From: Empedobacter brevis NBRC 14943 = ATCC 43319
GTDB taxonomy: Bacteria > Bacteroidota > Bacteroidia > Flavobacteriales > Weeksellaceae
Assembly: GCF_000382425.1 (NCBI RefSeq)
Contig: NZ_KB908294.1
Span: forward strand, 1-64,000
Direction: 5' to 3'
Length of the DNA: 64,000 nucleotides
Shown: positions 1 to 9,920 of the stretch, piece by piece
How positions within the stretch are numbered: position 1 is the first letter of the stretch
Layout of the letters: each line of letters begins with the position of its first letter
The notes under the pieces: model-generated
The model's input: only the letters and a program-made list of their open reading frames with translations
Told to the model about the DNA's origin: nothing
The model's database searches: none
Made by a program: the position numbers and the translations under genes

Positions 1-230
1 ATGTTTAATAATTTGGTTGGCTTTAATCTGTGTTCAAAATCGTTAGCATTCCATAATTGGAAATTGACAACTTTTTCATTTCTGATTGTTCCGCCACAAT
101 CAATAAAATTCTTATTGATTTGTCCCACTTCGGTAACGTGGAAATGTTCGGGAACAAACGTTCCGTTCTCTAACTGAAATTCAACATTCTCTAATGTTGG
201 CAAGATTTCTTTGATTTTTGATAGTTTCAT
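1..230 (-). CDS. DUF6428 family protein, partial (runs off the left edge)
   Basis: The reading frame starts at the ATG at 230 on the minus strand and stays open to the window edge. It gives about 76 residues beginning MKLSKIKEILPTL and including VPEHFHVTEVG. This matches what I remember of the small DUF6428 family, which often sits next to ArsR regulators in arsenic or metal loci of Bacteroidota. No biochemical role is known to me. It lies downstream of arsR in the same direction, with an ArsR-operator-like palindrome in the gap, so it is probably regulated by that repressor. The C-terminus is not visible. Confidence 0.7.
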   Translation of the reverse strand, partial: MKLSKIKEILPTLENVEFQLENGTFVPEHFHVTEVGQINKNFIDCGGTIRNEKVVNFQLWNANDFEHRLKPTKLLN

Positions 231-265
231 ATTAACTGAATTTTAAGTGGCACATTAAATGATAT

Positions 266-281
266 ATTGCAATATAACGAT
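266..281. promoter_or_regulatory. Candidate ArsR operator, copy 2
   Basis: The 16-bp sequence ATTGCAATATAACGAT lies between arsR and the DUF6428 gene. It matches 14 of 16 positions of the near-palindrome upstream of arsR at 649-664. ArsR/SmtB repressors usually bind such AT-rich imperfect inverted repeats, so both copies are plausible sites for the adjacent repressor. Confidence 0.5.
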
Positions 282-300
282 ATTGGATATTAAAAAAATG

Positions 301-633
301 CTATGAACAGCACTTGGTTACTTTTACCTCCTGATTGAAAAACGCATTAAATTCCTGTTGAATTTCATTCCATACTTTTTCATCAATACAATAGCAAACA
401 GATTTTCCCTCAATCGTACCCTGAACGATACCAATGTTTTTTAATTCCTTTAGATGTTGTGAAATGGTTGCCTGTGCCAACCCTAATTCCTCAACCAAAT
501 CGTTACAGATGCAGGCATCTTGATTGATGATATATTGAAGTATGGCAATCCTTGCAGGATGTGCCAAAACCTTAAACTGAGAAGCCAACTTATTCTGTTG
601 GTCTGTAAATATTTCTGATTTAGTAAGTCCCAT
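301..633 (-). CDS. arsR: ArsR/SmtB-family winged-helix metal(loid)-responsive repressor
   Basis: A 110-residue protein of the usual ArsR length. The region LAHPARIAILQYI leads into the winged helix, and LAQATISQHLKELKNIG is the recognition helix. A CIC pair (DACICNDLVEEL) sits where ArsR proteins carry their metal-binding cysteines (ELCVCDL type), and two further cysteines lie at the extreme C-terminus (KCCS). It would bind DNA in the absence of arsenite or a thiophilic metal and release it on binding. Near-identical palindromes lie in its own upstream region and before the following DUF6428 gene, which suggests autoregulation. The inducer cannot be read from sequence alone. Confidence 0.9.
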   Translation of the reverse strand: MGLTKSEIFTDQQNKLASQFKVLAHPARIAILQYIINQDACICNDLVEELGLAQATISQHLKELKNIGIVQGTIEGKSVCYCIDEKVWNEIQQEFNAFFNQEVKVTKCCS

Positions 634-648
634 AGTTTACATTTTTAC

Positions 649-664
649 ATCGCAATATTACGAT
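649..664. promoter_or_regulatory. Candidate ArsR operator, copy 1
   Basis: ATCGCAATATTACGAT is a near-perfect palindrome: its reverse complement differs at only two symmetric positions. It lies 16 bp upstream of the arsR start codon, where a repressor site would block transcription. A second copy with 14 of 16 matches lies at 266-281. Confidence 0.55.
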
Positions 665-760
665 AATAAATTTTAAGCACAAAATAGTTTGTGAAAATTT
701 ATGTTCCAATACCAATTCTTTACAAATCTTCATTTCGATTTTCAGCTACAAATAGTAAAA

Positions 761-825
761 CACTGCCTTTCAAAGCCAAACCCTGCCACTTCTTCAAAGG
801 GGCTTATCTACTGCTATAATTTTAG
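761..825 (+). promoter_or_regulatory. ICE-type promoter region of the DUF1896/methylase operon
   Basis: Positions 761-790 hold the element CACTGCCTTTCAAAGCCAAA followed by CCCTGCCACT. Related copies precede traA, traE, mobC and the HTH genes. Positions 815-825 are TATAATTTTAG, which resembles the Bacteroidota -7 box TAnnTTTG, and the same 11 bases occur upstream of traA at 14124-14134. The start codon of the DUF1896 gene is at 859, so a leader of roughly 30 nt is expected. Confidence 0.45.
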
Positions 826-858
826 GCTTCAAGCAAAATTCTAAACAAAAATTATAGT

Positions 859-1296
859 ATGGATACACAGCAAAAAGACCTATCGTATTTCAGGTTACGA
901 TTACAAGAATTATTAAACACCAGCTTCCCCGAAAAAGCAAATGACCAAAAATTTATTGAGCAACGTTCTTCGTGGGCTACCAATGCCTACGAGGGGGCTT
1001 TTAGTTCGGGAAACGCTATTGAGCAATGCAACGAAATAGCCAATTACATACTTTTTGAGGGCTTGCATTTCTCCAAATTCGATACCGTGTTTCAGGTGGT
1101 ATGCAATGAGTTTGATACCATAATGGCAGACGAGGAACTGCGACCGTTCGCCCTTAAAATGTTTTCTGTTTGCGAGCCTGTTTTCTCCGGCTATGAACTG
1201 ACCTATGATTTCGCATACGGTTTTGAGTTTGACCTGCTCTATACCGAAATAACCGGAACCATCGCAATATGGATAGAGGAAAATGGGCTTCAGTAA
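859..1296 (+). CDS. DUF1896 family protein
   Basis: A 145-residue acidic protein with the pattern of DUF1896, a family found almost only in conjugative elements of Bacteroidota directly upstream of the giant methylase/helicase gene. I see no catalytic motif. Its last 14 bases overlap the start of the next gene, so the two are probably translationally coupled and may act together. The function is unknown. The ATG at 859 is chosen because it follows the promoter-like box at 815-825. Confidence 0.8.
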   Translation: MDTQQKDLSYFRLRLQELLNTSFPEKANDQKFIEQRSSWATNAYEGAFSSGNAIEQCNEIANYILFEGLHFSKFDTVFQVVCNEFDTIMADEELRPFALKMFSVCEPVFSGYELTYDFAYGFEFDLLYTEITGTIAIWIEENGLQ

Positions 1297-4200
1297 AAAG
1301 CAACATCTCCAACAGAACATTGATGCCCTGCGAATTGCTTTTAAACTGGAAAAGGAGAAACGACAAGCCACCGTAGGCGAAAGACTGCTAATGATGCAAT
1401 ACAGCGGATTTGGCGGTCTTAAATTCGTGTTGAACCCCATAGCGAACGAAATAGACATCAATAATTGGAGAAAAACAGAACACGACCTTTTCCCGATTAC
1501 GCAGGAACTCCACCAGCTGCTCAAAGAAAATTCAGAAGACGAAAAGCAATACCGCAGGTATGTGGATAGTATGAAAAGCTCTGTTCTGACGGCTTTTTAT
1601 ACACCGCCACAGGTCATAGATGCGATTTCCGCAACTTTGCGTGAAAGCGGTCTGAACATTGATAAATTCCTCGAACCCTCCGCAGGTATCGGGTCTTTCA
1701 TACAATCCTTTTCAGAAAATAAAAAAGCCAGTGTTACTGCTTATGAAAAGGATTTGCTCACAGGCAAGATTTTAAAACAGCTTTATCCCGAAAGCATAAT
1801 CCGTATAAGCGGTTTTGAGGAAATCCCCGAAAAGGGACAAAACAGCTTTGATGTAATCGCCAGTAATATACCGTTCGGCGATACTTCCGTCTTTGATTTA
1901 TCCTATTCCCGAAGCAAGGACAGTGCAAAAGTACAGGCAGCCCGAAGCATACACAATTACTTCTTTTTGAAAGGTGCTGATATGCTCCGTGAGGGCGGTT
2001 TGCTGGCTTACATTACTTCACAGGGCATTCTGAATAGTCCGAAGAACGAGCCGATACGCAGGGCGTTGATGCAGGATAATAATTTGGTTTCGGCTGTCCG
2101 CTTACCCAACAACCTGTTTACGGAATATGCAGGAACGGAGGTTGGCAGTGATTTGATTATTCTGCAAAAGAACACAGCAAAACAAAGTCTGACCGAAAGG
2201 GAAGATCTGTTTTGCCAAAGCAGGCAAACAGAATACAATGCTCCGGGCAATGCACTCTTTCAGGACAGCACAAGAATTGTGCATACCGATAGAAAATTAG
2301 ATACCGACCCTTACGGACAACCTGCACTCATCTATATTCATAAAGACGGCGTTAACGGAATTGCCAAAGACCTCAAACAAATGCTTTCCGAAGATTTTGG
2401 AAAACATCTGAATTTGAGTTTATATAGAGGCGAACGGAACGATGAGCCTGTAATACAAATTCCAGCTACTCCAAAGGTAACACCTCCAATTGTCGAACCT
2501 GTAACCATTCAGGCGGAAATACAACCTTTATCAATCAATCGGGAAAGCCCGCAGGAATTAAAACAATTAAGCATTTTCGACCTGTTTGAAAATGCGGACG
2601 AACCTGTAATGGTTGTTGCTCCGCCCAAAAGAACGACACAAGTTAAAAGGCAAAGCACCAATAAAAGAAGAGGTGCAATGGGTCGCCAACCTGACCTGTT
2701 CAGTAGTGCGATACAGCAACCTTATACACCTCCGATTACCAATAGAACTGCCAACGGAAGCCCATCTACCAATGGCAAAAAACAGGAAGCCATCGGCGAC
2801 CTGTTTTCGGGTATCAACGGGAATGGCCAAGCTGATAAGCCAGCCGTTCCCGACACCATTCCCGAACCTGCTATGTATAGTGGCAAACTGCATCCGTTCC
2901 ACCGTAACGATAGCCTTGTCGTGGATAATGGTTGGGTCGGTCATCTGCAAGATGTAGATACATCAGACGGTACGGCAGTTTTCCACCCTTTGCAATTACC
3001 GACCTTACAGAAAGCAAGAGCCGAAGCGTATATCGAGGTGCGTGATATTTACCAACAGCTTTACACTAACGAAGCAGAGCTTCAGACCGAACACAAAGAA
3101 GAAAGGGAAAACCTTAACCGTTTATACGATGCCTTTGTTAAAAGATACGGCAACCTCAACAGTGCCGATAATATCAAGCTCATTAAAACGGATAGTTCCG
3201 GTAAGGAAATTCCTTATTTGGAACGTGTTATTGGGGGTGTTGTACACAAAGCCGATATATTCAGCAGACCTGTTAGTTTTTCTACCATAACCATAGCAAC
3301 GGATAATCCCGAAGAAGCATTAGCGGCTTCACTGAACAAATACGGAAGCGTGGATTTGGACTATATGTCCGAAATCAGCGGTATTACCGATGATGCTTTG
3401 AAAGAAGCCTTACACGGTCGTATTTACTACAATCCTCTGCAAAAGGAATACGAAATATCCGAACGGTGGATTGCAGGTAACGTAGTGGAGAAAGCCGAAG
3501 AGGTACGAACCTACCTCGAACGCAATCCCGATGACAGCGAAGCCAAAACAAGCCTTACGGTTTTGGAAGAAGCCCGCCCAAGACGAATTGAGTTTGAGGA
3601 ACTCGATTTTAATTTGGGCGAACGCTGGATACCCACAGGCATTTACGCCCGATTTGCTTCACATCTTTTTGATACAGATGTACTCGTTCATTATTCTGAA
3701 AGCTCCGATGACTTTTCCGTAAAGTGTGACCGTAAGAATTTGCATATATGGGAGAAATACGCTGTCAAAGCAGAAAGCCGGACGTTTGACGGGGTTGCCC
3801 TGCTCAAACACGCCCTTGTCAATACTACGCCTGATATTACCAAAAAAATTACGGTTGGCGACCAAGAGGTCAAAGTACGGGATATGGAAGCCATACAAAT
3901 GGCGAATACCAAGATTGACGAAATCCGTACCGCCTTTACCGATTGGCTGCACGCCCAAAACGATGAGTTTAAAAGTAGGCTGACCGACCAATACAACGAT
4001 ACCTTTAACTGCTTCGTCCGACCTAACTATGACGGAAGCCATCAGGACTTTCCGGGCTTAGACCGTAAGGCATTGGGCATTGAAGACCTGTATTCAAGCC
4101 AAAAGGACACGGTTTGGATGATTAAGCTAAACGGCGGTGCTATCTGCGACCACGAAGTAGGTGCAGGAAAAACGTTGGTAATGTGTACGGCAGCACAGGA

Positions 4201-6694
4201 AATGAAACGTTTGGGATTGGCACACAAACCGATGATTATCGGGCTGAAAAGCAATGTTCACGAAATTGCCGAAGCCTACCGCACTGCCTATCCACACGCT
4301 AAAATCCTGTTTCCGGGCAAAGAAGATTTTACGCCCCAAAAACGCCTGCGAATTTTCGGGGATATTAAAAATAACGATTGGGATTGTGTAATCCTCACAC
4401 ACGACCAATTCGGAATGATACCACAATCGCCCGAAATACAAAAGGAAATACTCGAAATAGAATTGGACAGCGTAGAGCGAAACCTCGATGCACTGGAATC
4501 GCAAGGCAAGGAAGTTACCAGAGGTATGCTTGCCGGAGTAATCAAGCGGAAAGAAAACCTCGAAGTCAAACTCAAAACCCTGCAACACGATATTGAAAAT
4601 CGCAAAGATGATGTGGTGGATTTTAAGATGATGGGCATTGACCATTTGTTTGTGGACGAAAGCCACCAATTCAAAAACCTGATGTTCAACACAAGGCATA
4701 CAAGGGTTGCCGGATTGGGCAATGTGGACGGCAGCCAAAAGGCATTGAACCTGCTCTTTGCTATCCGTACCATTCAGGAACGCATCAATGCGGATATGGG
4801 AGCAACTTTCCTTTCGGGAACGACCATAAGCAACTCACTAACGGAACTGTACCTACTTTTTAAGTACCTGCGACCAAGAGCATTGGAAAAACAAGGCATT
4901 CACTCTTTTGATGCGTGGGCTGCTATTTATGCAAGGAAAACGACCGATTATGAATTTTCTGTTGCTAACAACATTGTAGCAAAAGAACGTTTCCGATACT
5001 TTATCAAAGTGCCGGAGCTGGCACAATTCTACTCGGAAATCACAGATTACCGAACGGCAAAAGATATAGGAATTGACCGCCCCAACAAGAACGAGGTTCT
5101 TTATAACATATCGGCCACACCTGACCAGGAAGCGTTTATCCAAAGTCTGATGCAATTCGCCAAATCGGGAGATGCCACTTTGTTGGGAAGAGCACCTTTA
5201 TCTCCATCGGAAGAAAAAGCAAAGATGCTTATCGCAACGGACTACGCCCGTAAGATGTCGCTCGATATGCGTATGGTAAGCGGTATGTACGAAGACCACC
5301 CCGATAATAAGGCTTCGCATTGTGCGGCAAACATTGCCAAGTATTACAACCAATACAATGCACAGAAAGGAACGCAATTCGTTTTCTCCGATTTGGGAAC
5401 CTACAAGCCGGGCGAATGGAATGTGTACTCCGAAATCAAACGCAAGCTCGTGGAAGACCACGGCATACCTGCACACGAAGTCCGGTTTATACAGGAGGCT
5501 AAAAATGATAAGCAACGTAAGGAGCTTATCAAAGGTATGAACGAGGGAAAAATCAGGGTGTTGTTCGGTTCTACAAGTATGTTGGGTACAGGTGTGAATG
5601 CACAGAAAAGAGCCGTTGCGGTTCATCATCTGGATACGCCGTGGCGACCGAGTGACCTTGCCCAAAGGGACGGTCGGGCAGTCCGAAAAGGCAATGAGAT
5701 TGCCAAGTTCTTTGCCGACAACAAAGTAGATGTGATTATTTATGCCGTAGAAAAATCATTGGATAGCTACAAGTTCAACCTGTTGTATAATAAACAGCTA
5801 TTTATAGACCAATTAAAAAATAACAATCTCGGCAAACGGACTATTGACGAGGGCAGTATGGACGAAAAATCGGGAATGAACTTTTCGGAATATGTGGCTA
5901 TCCTGTCGGGAAATACAGACCTGTTGGATAAAGCCAAGTTAGAAAAACAGATTGCAGGATTGGAAAGCGAAAAACAGGCGTTTAACCGTTCCAAGTTCAG
6001 TGCCAAATACAAGCTGCAAGACTTTACGGAATTGCTGGATAGTACGCAATCCCGATTAAACAGAATGAGCCTTGATTGGGGAAACTTACAGCAACGCATA
6101 CAAAAGCGTTCGGATGGCACAATTGCAAATCCTGTACAGTTGGACGGTTTACCGCACAATGCGGATATTAAACAAATCGGTGCAAAGCTCAACCAGCTTT
6201 CGGACAAAGCCCGCACCGGAGGTCAGTATGAAGAAATCGGTAGTTTGTACGGATTTACGCTGTTGGTAAAAACCGAAATGTCCGAAAAGGAGGGCGTGGA
6301 TATACGGGTAAACCGATTTTTGGTACAAGGCGAGGGCAATATCAAATATACCTACAACAACGGTTTAATCGCTAAAGATGAAAAGCTGGCTGCTGTAAAT
6401 TTCCTTAATGCACTGGAGAAATTGCCCAGCTACATCGAGCAGGAACAAAAGAAAATTATAGAAATAAAAAAAGACTTACCTGTTCTCCAGGAAGTTGTCA
6501 ATGGTACTTGGTCTAAGGAAAGCCGGTTGAGCGAACTCAAAACGGAACTGGCTGGCATTGAACGGAAGATACAGTTATCTATTACGCCGGAAACTAAAGA
6601 AGAACCTGCGGAACAAACCGAAAAACAAACTTCCAATATTTCGGAGAATATTGTACGGACTAAAGGTATTCATTTACCTCGTGGGGTATTGTAA
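1283..6694 (+). CDS. Giant fused N6-adenine DNA methylase / SNF2-type helicase
   Basis: An 1803-residue protein. Near the N-terminus EPSAGIGSF (residues 131-139) is the SAM-binding motif I, and ASNIPFGD (193-200) corresponds to the NPPY catalytic motif of N6-adenine methylases. A low-complexity, proline-rich stretch follows (about 395-540). The second half is a superfamily 2 helicase: DHEVGAGKT (about 956-964) is the Walker A, VDESHQF (about 1125) the DEAD-like box, and [12 protein letters not shown] (about 1461) motif VI. The C-terminal 300 residues are rich in charged, probably coiled-coil helix. Proteins of this type are a hallmark of Bacteroidota ICEs. They are often presumed to modify the element's DNA against host restriction, but I know of no proven role. 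It ends 6 bp before the convergent rteC. Confidence 0.85.
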   Translation: MGFSKKQHLQQNIDALRIAFKLEKEKRQATVGERLLMMQYSGFGGLKFVLNPIANEIDINNWRKTEHDLFPITQELHQLLKENSEDEKQYRRYVDSMKSSVLTAFYTPPQVIDAISATLRESGLNIDKFLEPSAGIGSFIQSFSENKKASVTAYEKDLLTGKILKQLYPESIIRISGFEEIPEKGQNSFDVIASNIPFGDTSVFDLSYSRSKDSAKVQAARSIHNYFFLKGADMLREGGLLAYITSQGILNSPKNEPIRRALMQDNNLVSAVRLPNNLFTEYAGTEVGSDLIILQKNTAKQSLTEREDLFCQSRQTEYNAPGNALFQDSTRIVHTDRKLDTDPYGQPALIYIHKDGVNGIAKDLKQMLSEDFGKHLNLSLYRGERNDEPVIQIPATPKVTPPIVEPVTIQAEIQPLSINRESPQELKQLSIFDLFENADEPVMVVAPPKRTTQVKRQSTNKRRGAMGRQPDLFSSAIQQPYTPPITNRTANGSPSTNGKKQEAIGDLFSGINGNGQADKPAVPDTIPEPAMYSGKLHPFHRNDSLVVDNGWVGHLQDVDTSDGTAVFHPLQLPTLQKARAEAYIEVRDIYQQLYTNEAELQTEHKEERENLNRLYDAFVKRYGNLNSADNIKLIKTDSSGKEIPYLERVIGGVVHKADIFSRPVSFSTITIATDNPEEALAASLNKYGSVDLDYMSEISGITDDALKEALHGRIYYNPLQKEYEISERWIAGNVVEKAEEVRTYLERNPDDSEAKTSLTVLEEARPRRIEFEELDFNLGERWIPTGIYARFASHLFDTDVLVHYSESSDDFSVKCDRKNLHIWEKYAVKAESRTFDGVALLKHALVNTTPDITKKITVGDQEVKVRDMEAIQMANTKIDEIRTAFTDWLHAQNDEFKSRLTDQYNDTFNCFVRPNYDGSHQDFPGLDRKALGIEDLYSSQKDTVWMIKLNGGAICDHEVGAGKTLVMCTAAQEMKRLGLAHKPMIIGLKSNVHEIAEAYRTAYPHAKILFPGKEDFTPQKRLRIFGDIKNNDWDCVILTHDQFGMIPQSPEIQKEILEIELDSVERNLDALESQGKEVTRGMLAGVIKRKENLEVKLKTLQHDIENRKDDVVDFKMMGIDHLFVDESHQFKNLMFNTRHTRVAGLGNVDGSQKALNLLFAIRTIQERINADMGATFLSGTTISNSLTELYLLFKYLRPRALEKQGIHSFDAWAAIYARKTTDYEFSVANNIVAKERFRYFIKVPELAQFYSEITDYRTAKDIGIDRPNKNEVLYNISATPDQEAFIQSLMQFAKSGDATLLGRAPLSPSEEKAKMLIATDYARKMSLDMRMVSGMYEDHPDNKASHCAANIAKYYNQYNAQKGTQFVFSDLGTYKPGEWNVYSEIKRKLVEDHGIPAHEVRFIQEAKNDKQRKELIKGMNEGKIRVLFGSTSMLGTGVNAQKRAVAVHHLDTPWRPSDLAQRDGRAVRKGNEIAKFFADNKVDVIIYAVEKSLDSYKFNLLYNKQLFIDQLKNNNLGKRTIDEGSMDEKSGMNFSEYVAILSGNTDLLDKAKLEKQIAGLESEKQAFNRSKFSAKYKLQDFTELLDSTQSRLNRMSLDWGNLQQRIQKRSDGTIANPVQLDGLPHNADIKQIGAKLNQLSDKARTGGQYEEIGSLYGFTLLVKTEMSEKEGVDIRVNRFLVQGEGNIKYTYNNGLIAKDEKLAAVNFLNALEKLPSYIEQEQKKIIEIKKDLPVLQEVVNGTWSKESRLSELKTELAGIERKIQLSITPETKEEPAEQTEKQTSNISENIVRTKGIHLPRGVL

Positions 6695-6700
6695 GAATAC

Positions 6701-7522
6701 TTATTGTATTTCGTCCTCTTCGTCCATTTTTTTAAGCAGGCTTTCTTTAAGGCTGTCAAGGAATTTGGTGCGGTTTATTTTTCGGGATTTAAGTTCCATA
6801 AACGTATGATAAAAGTCGCCTAAACTGATATTGAATGTGCTTTCAAATGTTTTGGCGATGGCTATTATATCTGCATTGCCAAATGCACCCTGCGAATGGA
6901 GTGAGTAAATTAACTCGGTTAATGCTGTTTTGCTTTCTATCCAATTTAAAGTAAAACTGTTAGACGGTTTCTTCTGATTGTTATTGTTTAGTTGGTCTTC
7001 GATATAAACTTGTATGAGGTCGTTGGCGATAATCTTTGCCGCTTTATAATCGTGGGAAGTAGAAAATCGATGGTCGGTTTCAAAAAACACAGTATCCAAG
7101 CTCAATTTTATATCGTGTTTGCCCCGTACAAATAGCTTATCATCAATAAATGAGTTATTCGTCCGGTAATATTTATAAAATTCAAGGTTGTTGTCAAAAT
7201 ACCTTTTAAGCTTTTTCAATTCTTCGTTTAGATATTTCCTGTTCGGTTTTGTACCGTATGGCTTCTTTGTTTCGATTTTATAAATAGCATTATAATAAAT
7301 TAGTTTTGAAACGATAGCAGGTTTCTGATATTTGAAAAAATGTATTTCCTCATCAATATTTTTAAACCCTCTATTTAAAACATATTCCTTTATTTTAGAC
7401 AAGCTTTTAAGGATGATATCTATAATCGCTTCTATCCGTTCAATAGAATAATCGGCTTCAATCTCTAATTCGTTGATTGATGTTTCCAGTTTCTTTATCG
7501 TTTCATTGTAATATTTATCCAT
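6701..7522 (-). CDS. rteC: RteC-family regulator of ICE excision
   Basis: A 273-residue protein with the RteC signature. The N-terminal half is helical and highly charged, and the C-terminal half has a winged-helix-like region (about 195-255) with FTLNWIESKTALTELIYSL and GAFGNADIIAIAKTFE. In CTnDOT, RteC activates the excision genes. Unlike CTnDOT, no rteA/rteB two-component genes lie next to it here, so the signal that controls it is not visible. It is convergent with the methylase gene. A 204-bp stretch without a credible gene separates it from the DksA-like gene upstream. Confidence 0.85.
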   Translation of the reverse strand: MDKYYNETIKKLETSINELEIEADYSIERIEAIIDIILKSLSKIKEYVLNRGFKNIDEEIHFFKYQKPAIVSKLIYYNAIYKIETKKPYGTKPNRKYLNEELKKLKRYFDNNLEFYKYYRTNNSFIDDKLFVRGKHDIKLSLDTVFFETDHRFSTSHDYKAAKIIANDLIQVYIEDQLNNNNQKKPSNSFTLNWIESKTALTELIYSLHSQGAFGNADIIAIAKTFESTFNISLGDFYHTFMELKSRKINRTKFLDSLKESLLKKMDEEDEIQ

Positions 7523-7726
7523 TCAGTTTACTTCTTGATGTTTGAGTTATAAATGGAGAAGCCTAAATTTGTTATTATATTTAGGCATCATCCAGTTTAT
7601 AGAAATAGAGAATGTTCAAGCATTTACTAATATCATACAAAGCATTCACGAACTGCACTTTTGGAATTACGATTACTCCAGTAAATTGTATTCTTGCTTT
7701 AAGTTGATATTGTTTCACTATAGTTT

Positions 7727-8059
7727 CTATTGAAAACAACCCACACATTTTACGCTGTCAGGGATAATGAGCATACGTTTATAAGGAATGGGGTGATGGC
7801 ATTTAATACAGATACCAAAGCTCTCATCATTGATTTTTTGTAAAGCATTTTTTAATCTTATCAATTTGCTTTCAGCTTCACGTAAACTGGCTTCCAACAC
7901 ACTTTTATTGTTAATGGCATCCATTCTACTAATTCTTCCAATAGCAACATCGGGGGCTACAGGTTTGGTCATTTCCTTGTAGTCCGCAATGTCTTTTTTA
8001 GTTTTGGCTATTTTTTGCTCGATTGCAGTTTGCAATTCTGCTTTTTCTTCCTGTGTCAT
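7727..8059 (-). CDS. TraR/DksA-type zinc-finger protein
   Basis: A 110-residue protein with an N-terminal coiled coil (about 1-75) and a C-terminal four-cysteine zinc finger, CIKCHHPIPYKRM followed by CVGC, as in DksA/TraR. Such proteins insert their coiled coil into the RNA polymerase secondary channel and alter transcription. It lies 6 bp after the SulP gene in the same direction, so the two form an operon. The acidic tip residues of classic DksA are not obvious in the coiled coil, so a general role as a polymerase modulator is only an inference. Confidence 0.8.
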   Translation of the reverse strand: MTQEEKAELQTAIEQKIAKTKKDIADYKEMTKPVAPDVAIGRISRMDAINNKSVLEASLREAESKLIRLKNALQKINDESFGICIKCHHPIPYKRMLIIPDSVKCVGCFQ

Positions 8060-8065
8060 AAGAAA

Positions 8066-9592
8066 TTATTTATCCAACATCACTTTGTAAGTGGGGTCTT
8101 CAATAATATTTATTTCGATAACACTTTCAGCATTTTTCAATAATTGTCTACAGTCCTGACTTAAATGACGCAAATGGATTTTTTTGTTTTGTTTAGCGTA
8201 GCGATGTGTCAGTACATTAAGTGCTTCAATAGCAGACATATCCACCACTTTACTTTCTTTGAAATCAATAATGACTTCTTCGGGGTCATTAAGGATATCG
8301 AATTTTTCAGTAAAGGCTGTTGTAGAACCAAAGAAAAGCGGTCCGAAAATTTCATAATGCTTTATTCCTGTTTCGTCAACATATTTTCTGGCACGAATAC
8401 GTTTTGCACTTTCCCAAGCAAACACTAATGCGGAAATGATAACACCGATTAATACGGCTAATGCGAGATTATGTAAAACAACCGTAATCAGAGCGACCAG
8501 CATACCAACGAAAATATCGTGTCGTGGCATTTTATTGATGATGCGAATACTTGCCCATTCAAACGTACCGATAGCTACCATTATCATCAAACCTGTAAGA
8601 GCTGCCATAGGCACTTTTTCTATCAGACCACTGCCAAACATAATAAAAATTAACAAAGCCACAGAAGCGATAATTCCTGACAACCGTGCCCTTGCACCAC
8701 TGGAAATATTGATTAAACTCTGACCAAGCATAGCACAACCGCCCATTCCTGAAAAGAAACCAGATAAAATATTAGCGGTTCCTTGTGCCACAGCTTCTCT
8801 ATTACTATAGCCTCTTGTTTCAGTAATTTCATCTATGATATTTAACGTAAGCAAACTTTCAATCAGTCCCACACCCGCAACTATTGCGGCATAAGGAAAA
8901 ATGATTTGAAGTGTTTCTAAATTAAAAGGAATAGAAGGAATATGAAACGGGGGAAAACCACCTTTTATTGACGCAATATCGCCAACGGTTTTAGTGTCTA
9001 ATTTAAGAAAATACACCAGTCCAAATACAACCAAAATAGCAGTTAGAGATGCCGGAATAGCTTTGGTTAATTTTGGCAAACCCCAGATGATAAGCATTGT
9101 TAGAGCTACTAAGCCCAAAAGGATATACATATTCGAACCAGTAAGCCAATTGCCGGAAGCGTCTTTAAACTGGTCGAGCTGCGACATAAAAATGATAATC
9201 GCTAAACCGTTCACAAAACCAAAAATAACAGGATGTGGCACTAATCGAATGAGCTTTCCTAATTTTAGAAATCCCGCTAACATCTGAATAAGACCAGCAA
9301 GGATAACGGTGGCAAAGACGTACTCTACACCGTGGGTTTTTGCTAAAGCCACGATGACAACTGCGATTGCACCTGTTGCTCCTGAAATCATTCCGGGACG
9401 ACCGCCTAATATAGAAGTAACCAGCCCCATCATAAAGGAGGCATATAAACCAACTAATGGAGAAAGTCCTGCAATTAAAGCAAATGCTACCGCTTCAGGA
9501 ACCAATGCCAAGGCTACGGTAATACCTGATAACACTTCTGTTTTGTAATCTACCTTTTGTTTGAAATCAAACAAATTAATGATTTTTTGCAT
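8066..9592 (-). CDS. SulP-family inorganic anion transporter with STAS domain
   Basis: About 508 residues, the usual length for SulP transporters. About 10-14 hydrophobic segments fill residues 20-400. The family signature near the N-terminus is visible (LALVPEAVAFALIAGLSPLV, then the GGRPGMISGATGA loop). The C-terminal 110 residues form a cytoplasmic STAS domain (EVIIDFKESKVVDMSAIEAL). Substrates in the family include sulfate, bicarbonate and other anions, and the sequence does not say which. I chose the ATG at 9592 because the protein aligns from MQKIINLF; an upstream in-frame extension lacks family similarity and would run through the leader hairpins. It is the first gene of an operon with the DksA-like gene. 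Confidence 0.88.
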   Translation of the reverse strand: MQKIINLFDFKQKVDYKTEVLSGITVALALVPEAVAFALIAGLSPLVGLYASFMMGLVTSILGGRPGMISGATGAIAVVIVALAKTHGVEYVFATVILAGLIQMLAGFLKLGKLIRLVPHPVIFGFVNGLAIIIFMSQLDQFKDASGNWLTGSNMYILLGLVALTMLIIWGLPKLTKAIPASLTAILVVFGLVYFLKLDTKTVGDIASIKGGFPPFHIPSIPFNLETLQIIFPYAAIVAGVGLIESLLTLNIIDEITETRGYSNREAVAQGTANILSGFFSGMGGCAMLGQSLINISSGARARLSGIIASVALLIFIMFGSGLIEKVPMAALTGLMIMVAIGTFEWASIRIINKMPRHDIFVGMLVALITVVLHNLALAVLIGVIISALVFAWESAKRIRARKYVDETGIKHYEIFGPLFFGSTTAFTEKFDILNDPEEVIIDFKESKVVDMSAIEALNVLTHRYAKQNKKIHLRHLSQDCRQLLKNAESVIEINIIEDPTYKVMLDK

Positions 9593-9790
9593 AATATATA
9601 TAGAATTAAAATTGTTGAAAAGGCAATGAGCCGAAAGTGAAACTTTCGGATGCGACAAAGCGACCAATAAATTAAATTGGGAAAAAGAACTGCTAACCGC
9701 CTATCAAGGCGGAGTAACTTGAGAAGATATTTGTGTTGTTCTTTTCATTAAGTTTGCAAAACTACGGTTATTTTTTTACATCTACAATAA
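9593..9790 (-). promoter_or_regulatory. Promoter and structured leader of the SulP operon
   Basis: On the minus strand a perfect TAGTTTTG (-7 box, 9757-9764) with TTG 20 bp upstream (9785-9787) gives a good Bacteroidota promoter. The leader of about 155 nt then contains two perfect hairpins: CCGCCT-loop-AGGCGG (9697-9712, 4-nt loop) and CCGAAAGT-loop-ACTTTCGG (9631-9649, 3-nt loop). Neither is followed by a T-tract, so these are not simple terminators. The rest of the gap up to mobC (9791-9920) is AT-rich and shows nothing I can name. Confidence 0.5.
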
Positions 9791-9920
9791 CTATAAATGC
9801 TCTTTATCTAACCCTTTCTTCAAAAAAAAACGTAACCGTACTATTTTCTTTTCTTTCTGATAAATTAAAATTCAATCAGAATCCGAAAGAGAATACTTAC
9901 GAAACAGCTCTTTTTTCATA

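Noticed and set aside
913-1524. Long minus-strand reading frame antisense to the DUF1896/methylase genes
   Set aside because: It overlaps two well-supported genes in the opposite direction, its sequence is cysteine/serine-rich without any domain, and no promoter was seen. It is a shadow frame of a GC-richer gene.
4127-4738. Antisense frame of 203 codons inside the methylase/helicase gene
   Set aside because: It lies fully inside the conserved helicase part of a real gene and shows no family pattern.
1283-6694. Methylase/helicase as part of BREX or DISARM
   Set aside because: No pglZ, brxC, drmB or PLD genes lie nearby, and this fused type is a standard ICE backbone gene in Bacteroidota.
7542-7733. 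Short plus-strand frame between rteC and the DksA-like gene
   Set aside because: The composition is random-looking and hydrophobic, with no recognisable start context. The 204-bp gap is treated as intergenic.
8165-9548. Plus-strand frames inside the SulP gene
   Set aside because: They are antisense to a clear transporter gene and have no independent support.
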